A stretch of DNA of 64,000 nt from Helicobacter cholecystus (GCF_003364215.1 NZ_NXLU01000002.1:124001-188000), one strand, 5' to 3'; shown: positions 1-8,975, numbered from the stretch's first letter. Notes: generated by a model from the letters alone, not told the origin. Translations and numbers: made by a program.

Positions 1-359
1 GTTTTTTCTCACTGGTGGGTGAAATTTTACTCAGTGGTGCTATAGGTATATTTTTATTAATGGGCACTTTAAGTGGTGGGAATGAGGAGGTGATCGATTT
101 TTTTAGAGGAGTTAAAAATCCTCAAGAATTCATTGCTTCTAATCTTACTCGCACTTTGGGTGCGATTTTATTAATTTTGCCAGGATTATTAAGTGATGGT
201 ATAGGGGCATTGCTTTGTTTGGGGCTTTTTGATGGATTCTTAGTGGGGATTTTAAGCAAGTTTTTTACCCCAAAGAGAATGAATGATGAAGAAGAGATTA
301 TTGATGTTGAAGTCATTACAGAAGGGAGAAGTGATGAAAAAGATCATAATTGGAAGTAG
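1..359 (+). CDS. fxsA: FxsA-family inner-membrane protein, 5' partial
   Basis: The reading frame is open to the left edge of the window, so the true start lies upstream and only the C-terminal part is seen. Two hydrophobic stretches are visible. The second, with a LILPGLLSD core, matches the conserved LLLPGFxTD segment of FxsA proteins, small membrane proteins best known from overexpression that relieves phage T7 exclusion. After it comes a short acidic cytoplasmic tail ([10 protein letters not shown]). The end overlaps the start of hemC by 26 bases, which suggests a shared transcript. The family call is fairly safe; the cellular role is unknown in this group. Confidence 0.65.
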   Translation, partial: FFSLVGEILLSGAIGIFLLMGTLSGGNEEVIDFFRGVKNPQEFIASNLTRTLGAILLILPGLLSDGIGALLCLGLFDGFLVGILSKFFTPKRMNDEEEIIDVEVITEGRSDEKDHNWK

Positions 360-1257
360 GGGAAGTGTCCTTGCTTTGTGGCAAGCAAATCACATTGCTC
401 AGAGGTTAAAGCATGAATGTCATATAGAAAGTGAGATAAGAATTGTTAAAACTCAAGGAGATAAAATCTTAGATGTGCCTCTGGCAAAGATTGGTGGCAA
501 GGGACTATTTACAAAAGAACTTGAGGAGCTTTTGCTTAAGGGTGAGATTGATTTAGCTGTTCATAGCCTCAAAGATGTTCCTGTGTTCTTTCCTGAGGGC
601 TTAAAACTTGTAGCAATCACTCAAAGAGAAGATGTGCGTGATTGTTTTTTATCTTATCGGTATAAGAATCTTGATGATCTTCCCCTTGGGGCAAAGGTAG
701 GGACAACTTCATTGCGTCGTAGTATGCAAATTAAGGCAAAGAGAGCAGATCTTGATACACAAAGTTTAAGAGGAAATGTACAGACTCGCTTGGAGAGATT
801 GAAAAAAGGTGAGTTTGACGCGATTATTTTGGCACAAGCAGGAGTTAATCGCCTACAGATTAAAGGGGTGGAGTATATTCAACCCATTGCAATTAAGGAG
901 ATGATTCCAGCTATGGGGCAGGGAGCCTTAGGACTTGAATGCAGAGAGGATAGTCAATATTTTTCTTTATTTGAGAGTCTTAATGATGAGAAAACAAAGA
1001 TTTTTTGTGAGTGTGAGAGAGAATTTATTAAGATGCTTGAGGGGGGGTGTCAAGTTCCTATTGGAATTCATGCGTATGAAAAAGATGGAAAGCTTGAGAT
1101 GATTGGAAAGATTGGATTGCCCAATGGAGAGAAAGTGATTGCTCTTAGTACACAAGGCGAGTTAAGTTCTCATCTTCAACTTGCACAAACTTTTGCAAGA
1201 GAATTTGAAGATAGGGGTGCAAGAGAAATTTTAAATCTTGCTGCACAAATGATTTAA
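334..1257 (+). CDS. hemC: Porphobilinogen deaminase (hydroxymethylbilane synthase)
   Basis: HemC joins four porphobilinogen units into hydroxymethylbilane in the cytosolic haem pathway. The ATG at 334 gives 307 residues, the normal family length, and places the conserved IGSRGSxLAxxQA motif at the N-terminus; a longer frame from 283 only adds a stretch antagonistic to this motif. [21 protein letters not shown] and GTTSLRR (substrate and cofactor binding) are present. The cofactor cysteine lies in the EGGCQVPIG segment, to which the dipyrromethane primer is attached. The start lies inside the end of the fxsA-like gene, so translation is probably coupled. Confidence 0.97.
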   Translation: MKKIIIGSRGSVLALWQANHIAQRLKHECHIESEIRIVKTQGDKILDVPLAKIGGKGLFTKELEELLLKGEIDLAVHSLKDVPVFFPEGLKLVAITQREDVRDCFLSYRYKNLDDLPLGAKVGTTSLRRSMQIKAKRADLDTQSLRGNVQTRLERLKKGEFDAIILAQAGVNRLQIKGVEYIQPIAIKEMIPAMGQGALGLECREDSQYFSLFESLNDEKTKIFCECEREFIKMLEGGCQVPIGIHAYEKDGKLEMIGKIGLPNGEKVIALSTQGELSSHLQLAQTFAREFEDRGAREILNLAAQMI

Positions 1258-1268
1258 GGAAAGATTGC

Positions 1269-1565
1269 ATGGCAGTATTATTAGAGCTTAGTATTTTTAG
1301 TATTGAGGGAGAGGTGAGCAAGAGAAGTGAGGTGGCCTCAGTCATTCTAGCTTTGCAAAAAGAGGGGTTTTCTCCTATTCTTGGAGAAATGGGAACAGTG
1401 CTTGAAACCCAAGAGATGAGCGATGCTCTAAGAGCAATTGAAGTAGCAAATTCTGTGATGCAGGCTAAACGCTATTATGTGATTGCCAAATTTGATTGCT
1501 ACCCTCAAAGAGAAAAGATGATAGAGGGGAGAGTAGAGCGTGTTTTAAAAGAACTTCGCTCATAA
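1269..1565 (+). CDS. MTH1187-family thiamine-binding-like protein
   Basis: This 98-residue protein has the length and features of the MTH1187/YkoF-like family (former DUF77): an N-terminal beta strand, a central GTVLET motif, and a basic helix near the C-terminus. Family members form ferredoxin-like folds and some bind thiamine or related small molecules; none of the catalytic roles is proven here. It begins 11 bases after hemC and ends 19 bases before ftsW, consistent with one transcript. The family call is good, the ligand is inference. Confidence 0.75.
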   Translation: MAVLLELSIFSIEGEVSKRSEVASVILALQKEGFSPILGEMGTVLETQEMSDALRAIEVANSVMQAKRYYVIAKFDCYPQREKMIEGRVERVLKELRS

Positions 1566-1584
1566 GAAAATCATAAGGGTTAGA

Positions 1585-2742
1585 ATGCAAAAAACAATTT
1601 TCTACTCATCAGTTATTTTGCTTTGCTTTGGCATTGTGATGGTTTATTCACTTTCGACCTATACAGTTTTAATCTATGATGTAAGAAGTGATCATTTTAT
1701 GAGCAAACAATGTATTTCTGCACTTGTTGCCATCTTATTAATGTGGTTAATTTCACAACTTAATATTGATTGCTGGTTTAAGATTTTAAAAAACCTGCTT
1801 TTCTTTCTTTCTTTTTTTGCAATCCTTGCTATTCCTTTTTTACCAGAAAGCTTAGCAACAAATGCAGGTGGCGCCCAAAGATGGATTAGATTATTTGGTT
1901 TCTCTATTGCCCCTTTAGAATTTTTTAAAATCGGTTTTATTATGTTTCTTTCTGATAATCTTTCACGAAACTATAAACCCCATCCTTCTATTAAAGATGA
2001 GTTGGAATCGCTATTTCCTATTTTGCTTGCAATTATTGTTGGTTTTTTATGCGTTGTATGGTCGCAAAATGATTTTGGACAAGTGGCTGTGATGAGTATT
2101 AGCTTTTGTGTTATGCTCTTATTTGCAGGTGGAAGCAAAAAACTCCTTGGCTTATTTGCAACTCTTGCTTTAATAGGATTTGTTTTAATCATTACTTGGG
2201 CTTCAAGAAGAGTAGAGAGGATTAAAATTTGGTGGGCTTCAGCTCAAAATGTTGTCATTGATAAGATGCCTTTTTTAAGTTTTTTAAAAGTTGAAGATAT
2301 GCCAGAACCTTATCAAATTTATCATGCAGGGAATGCTATTCATCATGGAGGTTGGCTTGGAAGTGGTATTGGTGGAGGGGTGGTGAAGCTTGGATTTTTA
2401 AGTGAAGTGCATACAGATATGGTTTTAGCTGGAATTGCTGAAGAATTTGGTTTCTTTGGGATTCTTGGAGTGCTTGGATTGTTTTTATTTGGAGTGATCT
2501 ATCCTATTTTAAAAATTGCAAATCGTGTGCAAAACCAAATGTATTCGCTTTATTGTGTAGGTATAGCCTGCTTACTTAGTTTTGCTTTTTTTATCAATGC
2601 TCTAGGAGTCACAGGTGTTATCCCCATTAAAGGGATTGCTGTTCCATTTTTAAGTTATGGGGGGAGTTCTTTAGTTTGTGTTGGCCTTGCTTTGGGGATT
2701 GTGTTGGCGATTTCAAAGAAAATTGCACGCCCCAGCGCTTAA
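1585..2742 (+). CDS. ftsW: Septal peptidoglycan polymerase FtsW (SEDS family)
   Basis: SEDS-family glycosyltransferase of 385 residues with about ten hydrophobic segments. The family signatures are visible: NAGGAQRWI in the first third, the long periplasmic loop with the EPYQIYHAGNAIHHGG region, the HTDMVLAGIAEEFG motif, and the C-terminal GVTGVIPIKGIAVPFLSYGGSS block. The PFLSYGGSS ending and the short length fit FtsW or RodA; FtsW is preferred because it is a single gene without a neighbouring class B PBP of the rod system. The last 116 bases are also read on the other strand by the Hcp-like gene. Confidence 0.88.
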   Translation: MQKTIFYSSVILLCFGIVMVYSLSTYTVLIYDVRSDHFMSKQCISALVAILLMWLISQLNIDCWFKILKNLLFFLSFFAILAIPFLPESLATNAGGAQRWIRLFGFSIAPLEFFKIGFIMFLSDNLSRNYKPHPSIKDELESLFPILLAIIVGFLCVVWSQNDFGQVAVMSISFCVMLLFAGGSKKLLGLFATLALIGFVLIITWASRRVERIKIWWASAQNVVIDKMPFLSFLKVEDMPEPYQIYHAGNAIHHGGWLGSGIGGGVVKLGFLSEVHTDMVLAGIAEEFGFFGILGVLGLFLFGVIYPILKIANRVQNQMYSLYCVGIACLLSFAFFINALGVTGVIPIKGIAVPFLSYGGSSLVCVGLALGIVLAISKKIARPSA

Positions 2743-3442
2743 GTGTTCTGCAAGAGAGTTCATCCCCATAAGAACATCCTTTTTCATAGTGGATTTTTGC
2801 CCCGATAAGATTTTGCGATTTTTCATAGGCATATCCAAGGGTATAATAGAATTTTTGGCAAGATGAAGAATCTCCTTTATTGCAGTTTGAATTCCAAATT
2901 TCCAAAGCTTTATATTGATTTTTTGCTACGCCCAAACCGTTGTAATACAAAATTGCGAGGTTTTTACATCCTCTTAAATCTCCACTATTGCATGAGCGAT
3001 CTAGAAGTTTTTGGGCGGAAGAGATTTGTGATTGGGTATTTGCTGCAATAATTCCTGCTTCATAGCATCCCAAAGCATCTGACCCTTGGCAGGATTTTTC
3101 AAGATGATAAAATGCTTCTTGGAGATCTTGTCCATAAGCACTTCTACCTTGATAAAAAATCATTCCTGCTTCAAAACAAGTTTTCAGATCATTTTTTTCC
3201 TGACAAGCTTGCATTTTACTTTGGAGTTCTTGCGTAGAGATGAGTTTAATTTTTTCTCGATGCTTACGATCACTTTGTTTATGGGGAACAAAGCGCTCAA
3301 TTGCTTCATTATGATCTTTAGGAGCTTGAGAAATTTGTTTTAAAACTTCTTGATTTTTTTGTGCTTTTTCAGGAGTTTGATCTTCAGGTATATCTTGCGC
3401 AAATACAAATGAAAAAAGCAAGAAAAAGTAAAATCTTTTCAT
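2627..3442 (-). CDS. Sel1-repeat cysteine-rich secreted protein (Hcp-like)
   Basis: A 271-residue protein with an N-terminal signal peptide (MKRFYFFLLFSFVFAQ), a polar linker, and about five Sel1-like repeats. Each repeat carries a cysteine pair separated by eight or so residues (for example CQEKNDLKTC, CNSGDLRGC, CSYGDELSC), the hallmark of the Helicobacter cysteine-rich proteins, in which each pair forms a disulfide within a helix-turn-helix repeat. It is expected to be periplasmic or secreted. After the final repeat the frame runs on for about 35 Lys/Ser/Gln-rich residues, a stretch that lies opposite the C-terminal codons of ftsW. Confidence 0.85.
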   Translation of the reverse strand: MKRFYFFLLFSFVFAQDIPEDQTPEKAQKNQEVLKQISQAPKDHNEAIERFVPHKQSDRKHREKIKLISTQELQSKMQACQEKNDLKTCFEAGMIFYQGRSAYGQDLQEAFYHLEKSCQGSDALGCYEAGIIAANTQSQISSAQKLLDRSCNSGDLRGCKNLAILYYNGLGVAKNQYKALEIWNSNCNKGDSSSCQKFYYTLGYAYEKSQNLIGAKIHYEKGCSYGDELSCRTLKRWGVQFSLKSPTQSPKQGQHKLKNSPHNLKMEQQSL

Positions 3443-3487
3443 TATACAAACCTTAAATGATAGTGCAAGTTAATATATCGGATTTTT

Positions 3488-4807
3488 TTAGATTTTTACA
3501 ATACTTTTAGAGAATTTTTCTTGATCAAAAATCCACCAAAAAATTCCTGCTCTGATAAAGGTTTCAATACAGATAATGGCAAAAATATAATAGACGCAGA
3601 AGTGAAAAAGAGTACAGAAATACATAGGAATAATTCTTAACCCCCAAATACTGCAAGCATTAATGATTAGAGAAATTTTACTCGCGCCTAAACCCCTTAA
3701 TGCTCCATCAAGGACAAAAATTGTAATGAGCGGGATTTGAGAGATTCCTACGGCAACCAAATAAGCATAGGAGTATTGAATAACTTGGGCATTGGAACTA
3801 AAAATCAGGGATGCACTTGTTCCAAAAATACACATTAAAATCCCTAAAATTCCCATAAAAATTATACTTAGATATAGGGTGAGATAAACGTAGGCTTTAC
3901 CTATTTTAATCTTTTTAATATTTTGCCCCATCAAAGTCATTGAAGCAATCATAAAGCCAAAACCAGGCATAAAAGCAAAGGCTTCAATCCTTCCACCAAT
4001 TTGAAAACCTGCTAAAATTTCACCCCCGTAATTGATAAGAAATTTTGAAATTACCACAAGAGAAAAAAGTGTGAAGGCTCTCTCAACCCCTGTGGGAATC
4101 CCAATTTTAAGAGCAAGTTTGAAATAAGAAAAATCTAATTTAAAATTCATTGAGAAATATTTTTTTGTTAAAAGCACTAAAAGTAAAGCCTCAAGAGAAA
4201 TGCTTAAAAGATTGGCTATGCCTGCACCAAAGAGTTCAAGTCTTGGGAAAGAGAAGAGGCCAAAGATTAAAATATAATTTGTGAGAATATTAAAAAGTGT
4301 GCAAAAGATCTTTACATAAAAGGGGATATTGGCTTTTGAAATAGCTGAAAAAGCAGAGGTAAGAGTGGTTTTAAGAAGCAGGGGAGGGAGAGCGAAGGCA
4401 AGAATATTTAAAAATTCACTTGCAAGTTTACTGCTTTGCTCATCTGCACCCATCCATGTAAGATAGGGGATTTGTGTAAAAAGTGCAATAAAAAATAATG
4501 GAATAGAGCAAAGTAAAGAGCAGATTAAAAGTGTAAAAAGTGCTGTTTTTCTTTGAGTGTGCTGGGCATAAAGACGCGCGATTGTTGCATTTGTTCCTGT
4601 AAAAAAGATCGCAGTAATGGTATAAAAAAGCATAATAAAGTTCATTCCCATACCAAATGCTACGATATGAGAGGTGGAGAGTTTTCCAATAAAAAGCAGG
4701 GCAATAGAAATATTAAAAATATCAAGAAATGAGCTCATCCCGCTAGGTAGAGCAATTTCAAAAATCTTTTTGAATCGTTTAAGATTTTTAGCCGAGAAAA
4801 GACGCAT
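3488..4807 (-). CDS. MATE-family multidrug efflux transporter
   Basis: A 439-residue membrane protein with about twelve transmembrane segments in two similar halves. The pattern PSGMSSFLDIFN near the start, GTNATIARLYAQ after the second segment, and IGIPTGVERAFTL at the start of the second half is typical of NorM/DinF-like MATE exporters, which use a Na+ or H+ gradient to expel cationic compounds. Its start overlaps the mutY stop by one base (TAATG), so the two are translationally coupled. The substrate cannot be told from sequence. A second, unrelated-looking MATE gene lies at 21225. Confidence 0.88.
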   Translation of the reverse strand: MRLFSAKNLKRFKKIFEIALPSGMSSFLDIFNISIALLFIGKLSTSHIVAFGMGMNFIMLFYTITAIFFTGTNATIARLYAQHTQRKTALFTLLICSLLCSIPLFFIALFTQIPYLTWMGADEQSSKLASEFLNILAFALPPLLLKTTLTSAFSAISKANIPFYVKIFCTLFNILTNYILIFGLFSFPRLELFGAGIANLLSISLEALLLVLLTKKYFSMNFKLDFSYFKLALKIGIPTGVERAFTLFSLVVISKFLINYGGEILAGFQIGGRIEAFAFMPGFGFMIASMTLMGQNIKKIKIGKAYVYLTLYLSIIFMGILGILMCIFGTSASLIFSSNAQVIQYSYAYLVAVGISQIPLITIFVLDGALRGLGASKISLIINACSIWGLRIIPMYFCTLFHFCVYYIFAIICIETFIRAGIFWWIFDQEKFSKSIVKI

Positions 4808-5796
4808 TATAAAAACCTGAGTGCTTTTTTGCAGAGATTAGAAATGGGTAAAGAGGTGATTTGTTCTAATGTGAAAAATTCTATATCTTGGATTTTGGGT
4901 AAAGTAGAACAGAGATAAACAAAAGCTTCAATCTTGTAACGCGTATAGTGATGGGAGAATTTTCCAAGAAATTCCGAGTTTTCAATCTTTTCTAAAGATA
5001 GAGGGTTGTATAGACCATGGTAGAGCTTTTGCTTACTTTTGATTAAGGAAATTTTACCCTCTTGTATATAAAAACCAAGATGAAGTTCTAAAGGGGTGAG
5101 AGAAGATTTTTTACTCTGGGGATATATAGAGGGATTGCATTTGCCAAGACAGAAGTCTTGAATGGGACAAAAAAGACAATTTGGATTTTTAGGAGTACAA
5201 AGTGTGGCACCTAAATCAAGGAGAGCTTGATTATGATCAAAAGGGTTTTGGGTATTTAAGAATTCTTGAGCTTTTTCTTTGAGAAATTTTGCGCTAGGAG
5301 AAGAGAGGGCAAAAAGGCGAGAGAAGATTCGTGCAATATTTCCATCTACAAAACTCACAGCCTCTCCGTAACCAAAACAAGCTATTGCTCCAGCAGTATA
5401 ATCCCCAATACCACTAAGAGTTTTAAGGTCTTTAACATTTTGAGGAAGTGCACCATCAAAACGCTCTACACAAATTTTTGCGCTTTTTTGCAGATTTCTG
5501 GCCCTAGAGTAATATCCTAATCCCTGCCAAGCGTGTAAAACTTCATCTTCATAGGCATGGGCAAGAGAAACCAGAGTGGGGAAACGATGTAAAAAAGGGA
5601 AATAAAATCTTTCTTTGACTACATTGACTTGGGTTTGTTGAAGCATAATTTCACTGATATACACTCCATAAGCTCGATTAATGTGGGCAAGTTGAGGATT
5701 AGGATTACAAGATTGGGTGGGAAGATTTCTCCAGGGGAGGTCCAATCTACCTTCTTTGTAATACCATTGCAAAAGATTGTGATGAAAATCATTCAT
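4807..5796 (-). CDS. mutY: Adenine DNA glycosylase MutY
   Basis: MutY removes adenine mispaired with 8-oxoguanine in base excision repair. The 329-residue protein has the HhH-GPD core with LPWR near the N-terminus, SEIMLQQTQV, the hairpin LSGIGDYTAGAIACFGYG, and the catalytic aspartate in VDGN. The [4Fe-4S] cluster motif C-x6-C-x2-C-x5-C follows around the CTPKNPNCLFCPIQDFC segment. A C-terminal NUDIX-like domain that reads the oxidised guanine is present. It overlaps the methyltransferase upstream by 4 bases and MATE downstream by 1. Confidence 0.96.
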   Translation of the reverse strand: MNDFHHNLLQWYYKEGRLDLPWRNLPTQSCNPNPQLAHINRAYGVYISEIMLQQTQVNVVKERFYFPFLHRFPTLVSLAHAYEDEVLHAWQGLGYYSRARNLQKSAKICVERFDGALPQNVKDLKTLSGIGDYTAGAIACFGYGEAVSFVDGNIARIFSRLFALSSPSAKFLKEKAQEFLNTQNPFDHNQALLDLGATLCTPKNPNCLFCPIQDFCLGKCNPSIYPQSKKSSLTPLELHLGFYIQEGKISLIKSKQKLYHGLYNPLSLEKIENSEFLGKFSHHYTRYKIEAFVYLCSTLPKIQDIEFFTLEQITSLPISNLCKKALRFL

Positions 5797-6356
5797 TGTT
5801 TTTGAGCAACAAAAGAGATGATTTTAGCCTCTTTTCCTTCACGACGTATAATGTAAGAGGTTTGATGATGTAAAATCTTGAAATCTTTAAAGATACTTTC
5901 CAATTCTCCATCATTAAGAATCTTCTCATCAATAATGGCTGAAGTATTTTCTCCATTGGGTTCTTTAATGAAGGTTTCAAGTAAAAAGATTGCATGAGGT
6001 TTAAGGGCTTTGAGGATTGAGGGGAATAAATCCCTGTTGAGAAAATAAAAATTTGCAATTACATCATAAGTATTGCTTTTTGGGCGATAGATGTCCAGAT
6101 CTTTTTGATATGCAGTGATATTGGGAAAATGAGAAAAGAGTGAGAGCGCAACATAAGAAATATCTACACTATCAACTAAAAACCCATTTTCAGCAAGAAA
6201 TTTTGAATTCCTCCCATTCCCACAAGCAATATCTAGCGCTTTTCTTCCATCTAAAGAGAGGAGAGTGGGTAGAAATTCTACTAATAAGCTACTTGGAGTT
6301 TGGGGCATAGGGTGTTGAAGATGTTTTTCATTCCACTTGATTGCATCTTCTAACAT
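5793..6356 (-). CDS. TehB-like SAM-dependent methyltransferase
   Basis: A 187-residue class I methyltransferase. Motif I is seen as ALDIACGNGRNSKFLA, followed by the acidic end of strand 2 in DSVDIS, and a motif IV-like YDVIANFYFL. Size and motifs resemble TehB and the small-molecule thiol/tellurite methyltransferases, but the substrate is not predictable. The start is 10 bases from the amidase upstream and its end overlaps mutY by 4 bases (ATGA), so it belongs to the minus-strand operon running from surE to the MATE gene. Confidence 0.8.
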   Translation of the reverse strand: MLEDAIKWNEKHLQHPMPQTPSSLLVEFLPTLLSLDGRKALDIACGNGRNSKFLAENGFLVDSVDISYVALSLFSHFPNITAYQKDLDIYRPKSNTYDVIANFYFLNRDLFPSILKALKPHAIFLLETFIKEPNGENTSAIIDEKILNDGELESIFKDFKILHHQTSYIIRREGKEAKIISFVAQKQ

Positions 6357-6365
6357 TTGATCTCC

Positions 6366-7244
6366 TTAATCACAATAACGTTTGAGGATATCCCCATAGC
6401 ATTCAATGCGACGATCACGCAAAAAAGGCCAAATACGTCTTACTTCCTCACTTCTACTCATATCAAGGGTGAGATGAATAATTTCTTCATCTTCCTCACT
6501 TCCCATAGCCAACTCCTCGCCTTGGGGACCAAAAATAAAACTAGAACCCCAAAATTTAATTCCCTCTAATACTCCTGATACATCTTGCTCAAAACCTACA
6601 CGATTAATTGCAATGGTTGGAAGTCCATTAGCAATTGCATGTCCTCTTTGCACTCCAAGCCACGCATCTCTTTGACGAATTCTCTCCTCTTTGCTATCAC
6701 TCATAAACCATCCAATTGCTGTAGGATAAATAAGAAGTTCAGCTCCTTTGAGTGCCATAATTCTTGCAGCTTCAGGATACCACTGATCCCAGCACACCAT
6801 AACCCCAAGCTTGCCTACACTTGTTTGTATAGGCTCAAATCCCAAATCTCCAGGAGTGAAATAAAATTTCTCATAAAACCCAGGATCATCAGGAATATGC
6901 ATTTTTCTATATTTTCCTGCAATACTTCCATCTTTTTCAAACACAATGGCTGTATTGTGATATATGCCTGCACAACGTTTTTCAAAAAGTGATACTACAA
7001 GTACAACAGATGCTTTTTTGGCAGTGAGTGAGAAAAATTCTACATGGCGCTCAAAGTCATTAGCGTAATCAAAAAAATCAGTATTTTCACTTTGGCAAAA
7101 ATATTCTTGAGTATGCAACTCTTCAAGAAGTACAAGTTTTGCACCCCTCTCACTTGCCTCAAAGATTGCTTCTTGAGTTTTTTTTAAAGTTTGTTCTTGA
7201 TGATAGGCTTGCTGGATAAGTGCAAGAGGTAGAAGTTTATTCAT
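6366..7244 (-). CDS. aguB: N-carbamoylputrescine amidase-like C-N hydrolase
   Basis: Nitrilase-superfamily amidase of 292 residues, the length of AguB, which converts N-carbamoylputrescine to putrescine. The catalytic triad is complete: Glu in LLEELH, Lys in YRKMHIPDDPG, and Cys in VMVCWDQWYPE. The KMHIPDDPGFYEKFYFTPGD segment is typical of the AguB branch, as is CWDQWYPEAAR. The ATG at 7244 is chosen: the longer frame back to 7286 encodes a run of methionines that belongs to the neighbouring acidic ORF in another frame. It overlaps that ORF by 8 bases. Confidence 0.88.
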   Translation of the reverse strand: MNKLLPLALIQQAYHQEQTLKKTQEAIFEASERGAKLVLLEELHTQEYFCQSENTDFFDYANDFERHVEFFSLTAKKASVVLVVSLFEKRCAGIYHNTAIVFEKDGSIAGKYRKMHIPDDPGFYEKFYFTPGDLGFEPIQTSVGKLGVMVCWDQWYPEAARIMALKGAELLIYPTAIGWFMSDSKEERIRQRDAWLGVQRGHAIANGLPTIAINRVGFEQDVSGVLEGIKFWGSSFIFGPQGEELAMGSEEDEEIIHLTLDMSRSEEVRRIWPFLRDRRIECYGDILKRYCD

Positions 7245-7395
7245 CTTCATAATCGCTATCAGGGTTTTGATAGTCATCATCATCATACCCTTGGTAGTAT
7301 CCCTCTTCTAAAACGTCATTTTCCTCATTATTGATGTATTCATCTTCATAATCAAGTTCATCATCCTCATAAGAAAATATAATTTTCTCTTTCAT
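7237..7395 (-). CDS. Acidic 52-residue microprotein
   Basis: A 52-codon ORF fills the gap between the aguB-like gene and tcdA. The ATG at 7395 overlaps the tcdA stop (ATGA) and its stop overlaps the amidase start (ATGAATAA), which is the spacing seen between real genes in this operon. After MKEKIIFSY it is almost wholly Asp, Glu, Tyr, Asn and Gly (for example YEDDELDYEDEY and GYDDDDYQNPD), with no membrane segment and no cysteine. The acidic low-complexity body would be disordered and could bind cations or basic partners. No function can be assigned. Confidence 0.7.
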   Translation of the reverse strand: MKEKIIFSYEDDELDYEDEYINNEENDVLEEGYYQGYDDDDYQNPDSDYEDE

Positions 7396-8066
7396 GATTT
7401 ACTCCTTTCTTTAATATCTCGTAAAATTTCGCTTGCAATTTGAAGTCCAAAACTTCCTGTTACAACATTGCAACTCCCTAGAGCTTTGCAATGAGGAATT
7501 TCATCTGAAAATATTACTTTAAAATTCCCTCTAAAGTGCTGTTTTTTAAGATTCTCTCTAAACTTTCTTGCAAATTTATCCCCATAGCTTTTCCAAATAC
7601 TTGAAACCTTGATGCAAAGCGGGTTGAGTTTTTTTGCACTTCCAGTAGAACTAATATAACTCCCCATTCTCCTTCCATAAGCTTTTTTGGCGAGTAGAAT
7701 CTTTGCATCAATATCATCAATGGCATCAACAATATAATCAAACCGATCAAAATCAAGTGTTTGCAAAAAATCTTCATTCACAGATGCATGAATAGGGGTA
7801 ATGTTTTCATAAAGCTTAGAGAGAACAAAAACTTTAACTTCCCCAACAGCCTCTGAGCCAATTTGTCGGTTTTGATTGGTAACATCAAAACTATCCTTAT
7901 CAACAATGGTGATATTTGTAATTCCACTGCGATAAAGAGCATCAAGGGCATATCCTCCAACTCCTCCAACACCAAAAATTAAAACTTTTGTTTTAGAGAT
8001 AGTTTCAAAGCAATCTGAAAAAATAATCCTTGAGCGTGTGTAGCGATCTATCATTATTTTATCCAT
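7392..8066 (-). CDS. tcdA: tRNA threonylcarbamoyladenosine dehydratase (TcdA/CsdL-like, ThiF fold)
   Basis: A 224-residue E1-like ThiF/MoeB-fold protein. It shows RYTRSRIIF near the start, the nucleotide-binding glycine loop VLIFGVGGVGGYAL, the acidic IVDKDSFDVTNQNRQ segment, and DYIVDAIDDIDAK. The lack of a C-terminal rhodanese domain and of zinc CxxC pairs, plus the NRQ signature and short length, fits TcdA (which cyclises t6A37 in tRNA) better than MoeB or ThiF. It overlaps surE by 13 bases and the acidic ORF by 4. Confidence 0.82.
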   Translation of the reverse strand: MDKIMIDRYTRSRIIFSDCFETISKTKVLIFGVGGVGGYALDALYRSGITNITIVDKDSFDVTNQNRQIGSEAVGEVKVFVLSKLYENITPIHASVNEDFLQTLDFDRFDYIVDAIDDIDAKILLAKKAYGRRMGSYISSTGSAKKLNPLCIKVSSIWKSYGDKFARKFRENLKKQHFRGNFKVIFSDEIPHCKALGSCNVVTGSFGLQIASEILRDIKERSKS

Positions 8067-8833
8067 TCATTGAGTTTATCCAAATCTTGCATACTTGTAA
8101 GATTTAGAGTAATGGGAGTGAGAGAAATATATCCTTGAGAAATTGCTTGAAAATCTGAAAGAATTTGAGCATTTTCTTGCTCTTTCCATTTAAGGGGATG
8201 CAGTCCTAACCAAAAATATTCTTGACCTCTGGGATTTTTGCTCTTTTTAGCAGAATTCTCATAGATACGATAACCCGCTTGAGTAATTTTGTATCCCTTG
8301 CATTCCTTGGAGGTAAGATTAGGAATATTAATATTAAGAAGTTTGCGATCTTGCAAAGGAAATGAGGAGTTAAAAATTTGTTTAACAATATGACGGATAC
8401 ATTCTTTTGCAAGAGAGAAATTATGATGTTGTTTTTCGTCATTTTTAAGCACTTGAGAGATTGCAATGGATGGGATTCCATAGATTGCTCCTTCCATTGC
8501 CCCTGCAACTGTTCCTGAATAAGTGATATCTTCCCCCATATTGGATCCAAGATTAATCCCTGAAATTACCAAATCAGGATTTTTATCTTTAAAAAACTCA
8601 TACAATCCAAGATAAACACAATCGCTAGGAGTCCCATTATCAAGTTTGTAAAAATCTTTTTCTATCTCAATCATTTTTAAGGGTTTGGAGAGTGTAAGCC
8701 CATGCCCACAAGCTGATTTTTCGCATGCTGGAGCAATGGTTAATACTTTTGCAATATCCTTAAGAGCCTCTTTTAATGCTATTAATCCAATAGAATTGAA
8801 TCCATCATCATTTGTGAGTAATATTGTTTTCAA
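8054..8833 (-). CDS. surE: 5'/3'-nucleotidase SurE
   Basis: SurE is a metal-dependent nucleoside monophosphatase linked to stationary-phase survival. The protein of 259 residues opens with ILLTNDDGFNSIGL, the classic DD metal motif, and continues with APACEKSACGHGLTL, NGTPSDCVYLG, DLVISGINLGSNMG and YSGTVAGAMEG, all family signatures. The start is a TTG at 8833 preceded by AAGG. It is the first protein gene of the minus-strand operon ending with the MATE gene, and sits 57 bases after tRNA-Leu(UAG). Confidence 0.96.
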   Translation of the reverse strand: MKTILLTNDDGFNSIGLIALKEALKDIAKVLTIAPACEKSACGHGLTLSKPLKMIEIEKDFYKLDNGTPSDCVYLGLYEFFKDKNPDLVISGINLGSNMGEDITYSGTVAGAMEGAIYGIPSIAISQVLKNDEKQHHNFSLAKECIRHIVKQIFNSSFPLQDRKLLNINIPNLTSKECKGYKITQAGYRIYENSAKKSKNPRGQEYFWLGLHPLKWKEQENAQILSDFQAISQGYISLTPITLNLTSMQDLDKLNEWIK

Positions 8834-8890
8834 TGTATGCCTTAGTAATAATAAAATAAAAAATGGATTTTATCATAAAGAGTTAAAAAG

Positions 8891-8975
8891 TGGTGCGGAA
8901 GAGAGGACTTGAACCTCCACGCCTTGCGGCGCCAGATCCTAAGTCTGGTGCGTCTGCCAATTTCGCCACTCCCGC
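8891..8975 (-). tRNA. tRNA-Leu (anticodon UAG)
   Basis: On the minus strand an 85-base cloverleaf with a long variable arm ends in encoded CCA. The 7-bp acceptor stem is GCGGGAG paired with CUUCCGC. The anticodon stem CCAGA/UCUGG encloses a loop reading CUUAGGA, so the anticodon is UAG. The T arm contains GUUCAAGUC. The variable arm CGCCGCAAGGCG and the D arm GGCAGACG are typical of class II leucine tRNAs. Confidence 0.96.

Noticed and set aside
7245-7286. Longer start for the aguB-like gene giving an MMMM leader
   Set aside because: The extension is the acidic microprotein read in another frame; the family N-terminus begins at 7244.
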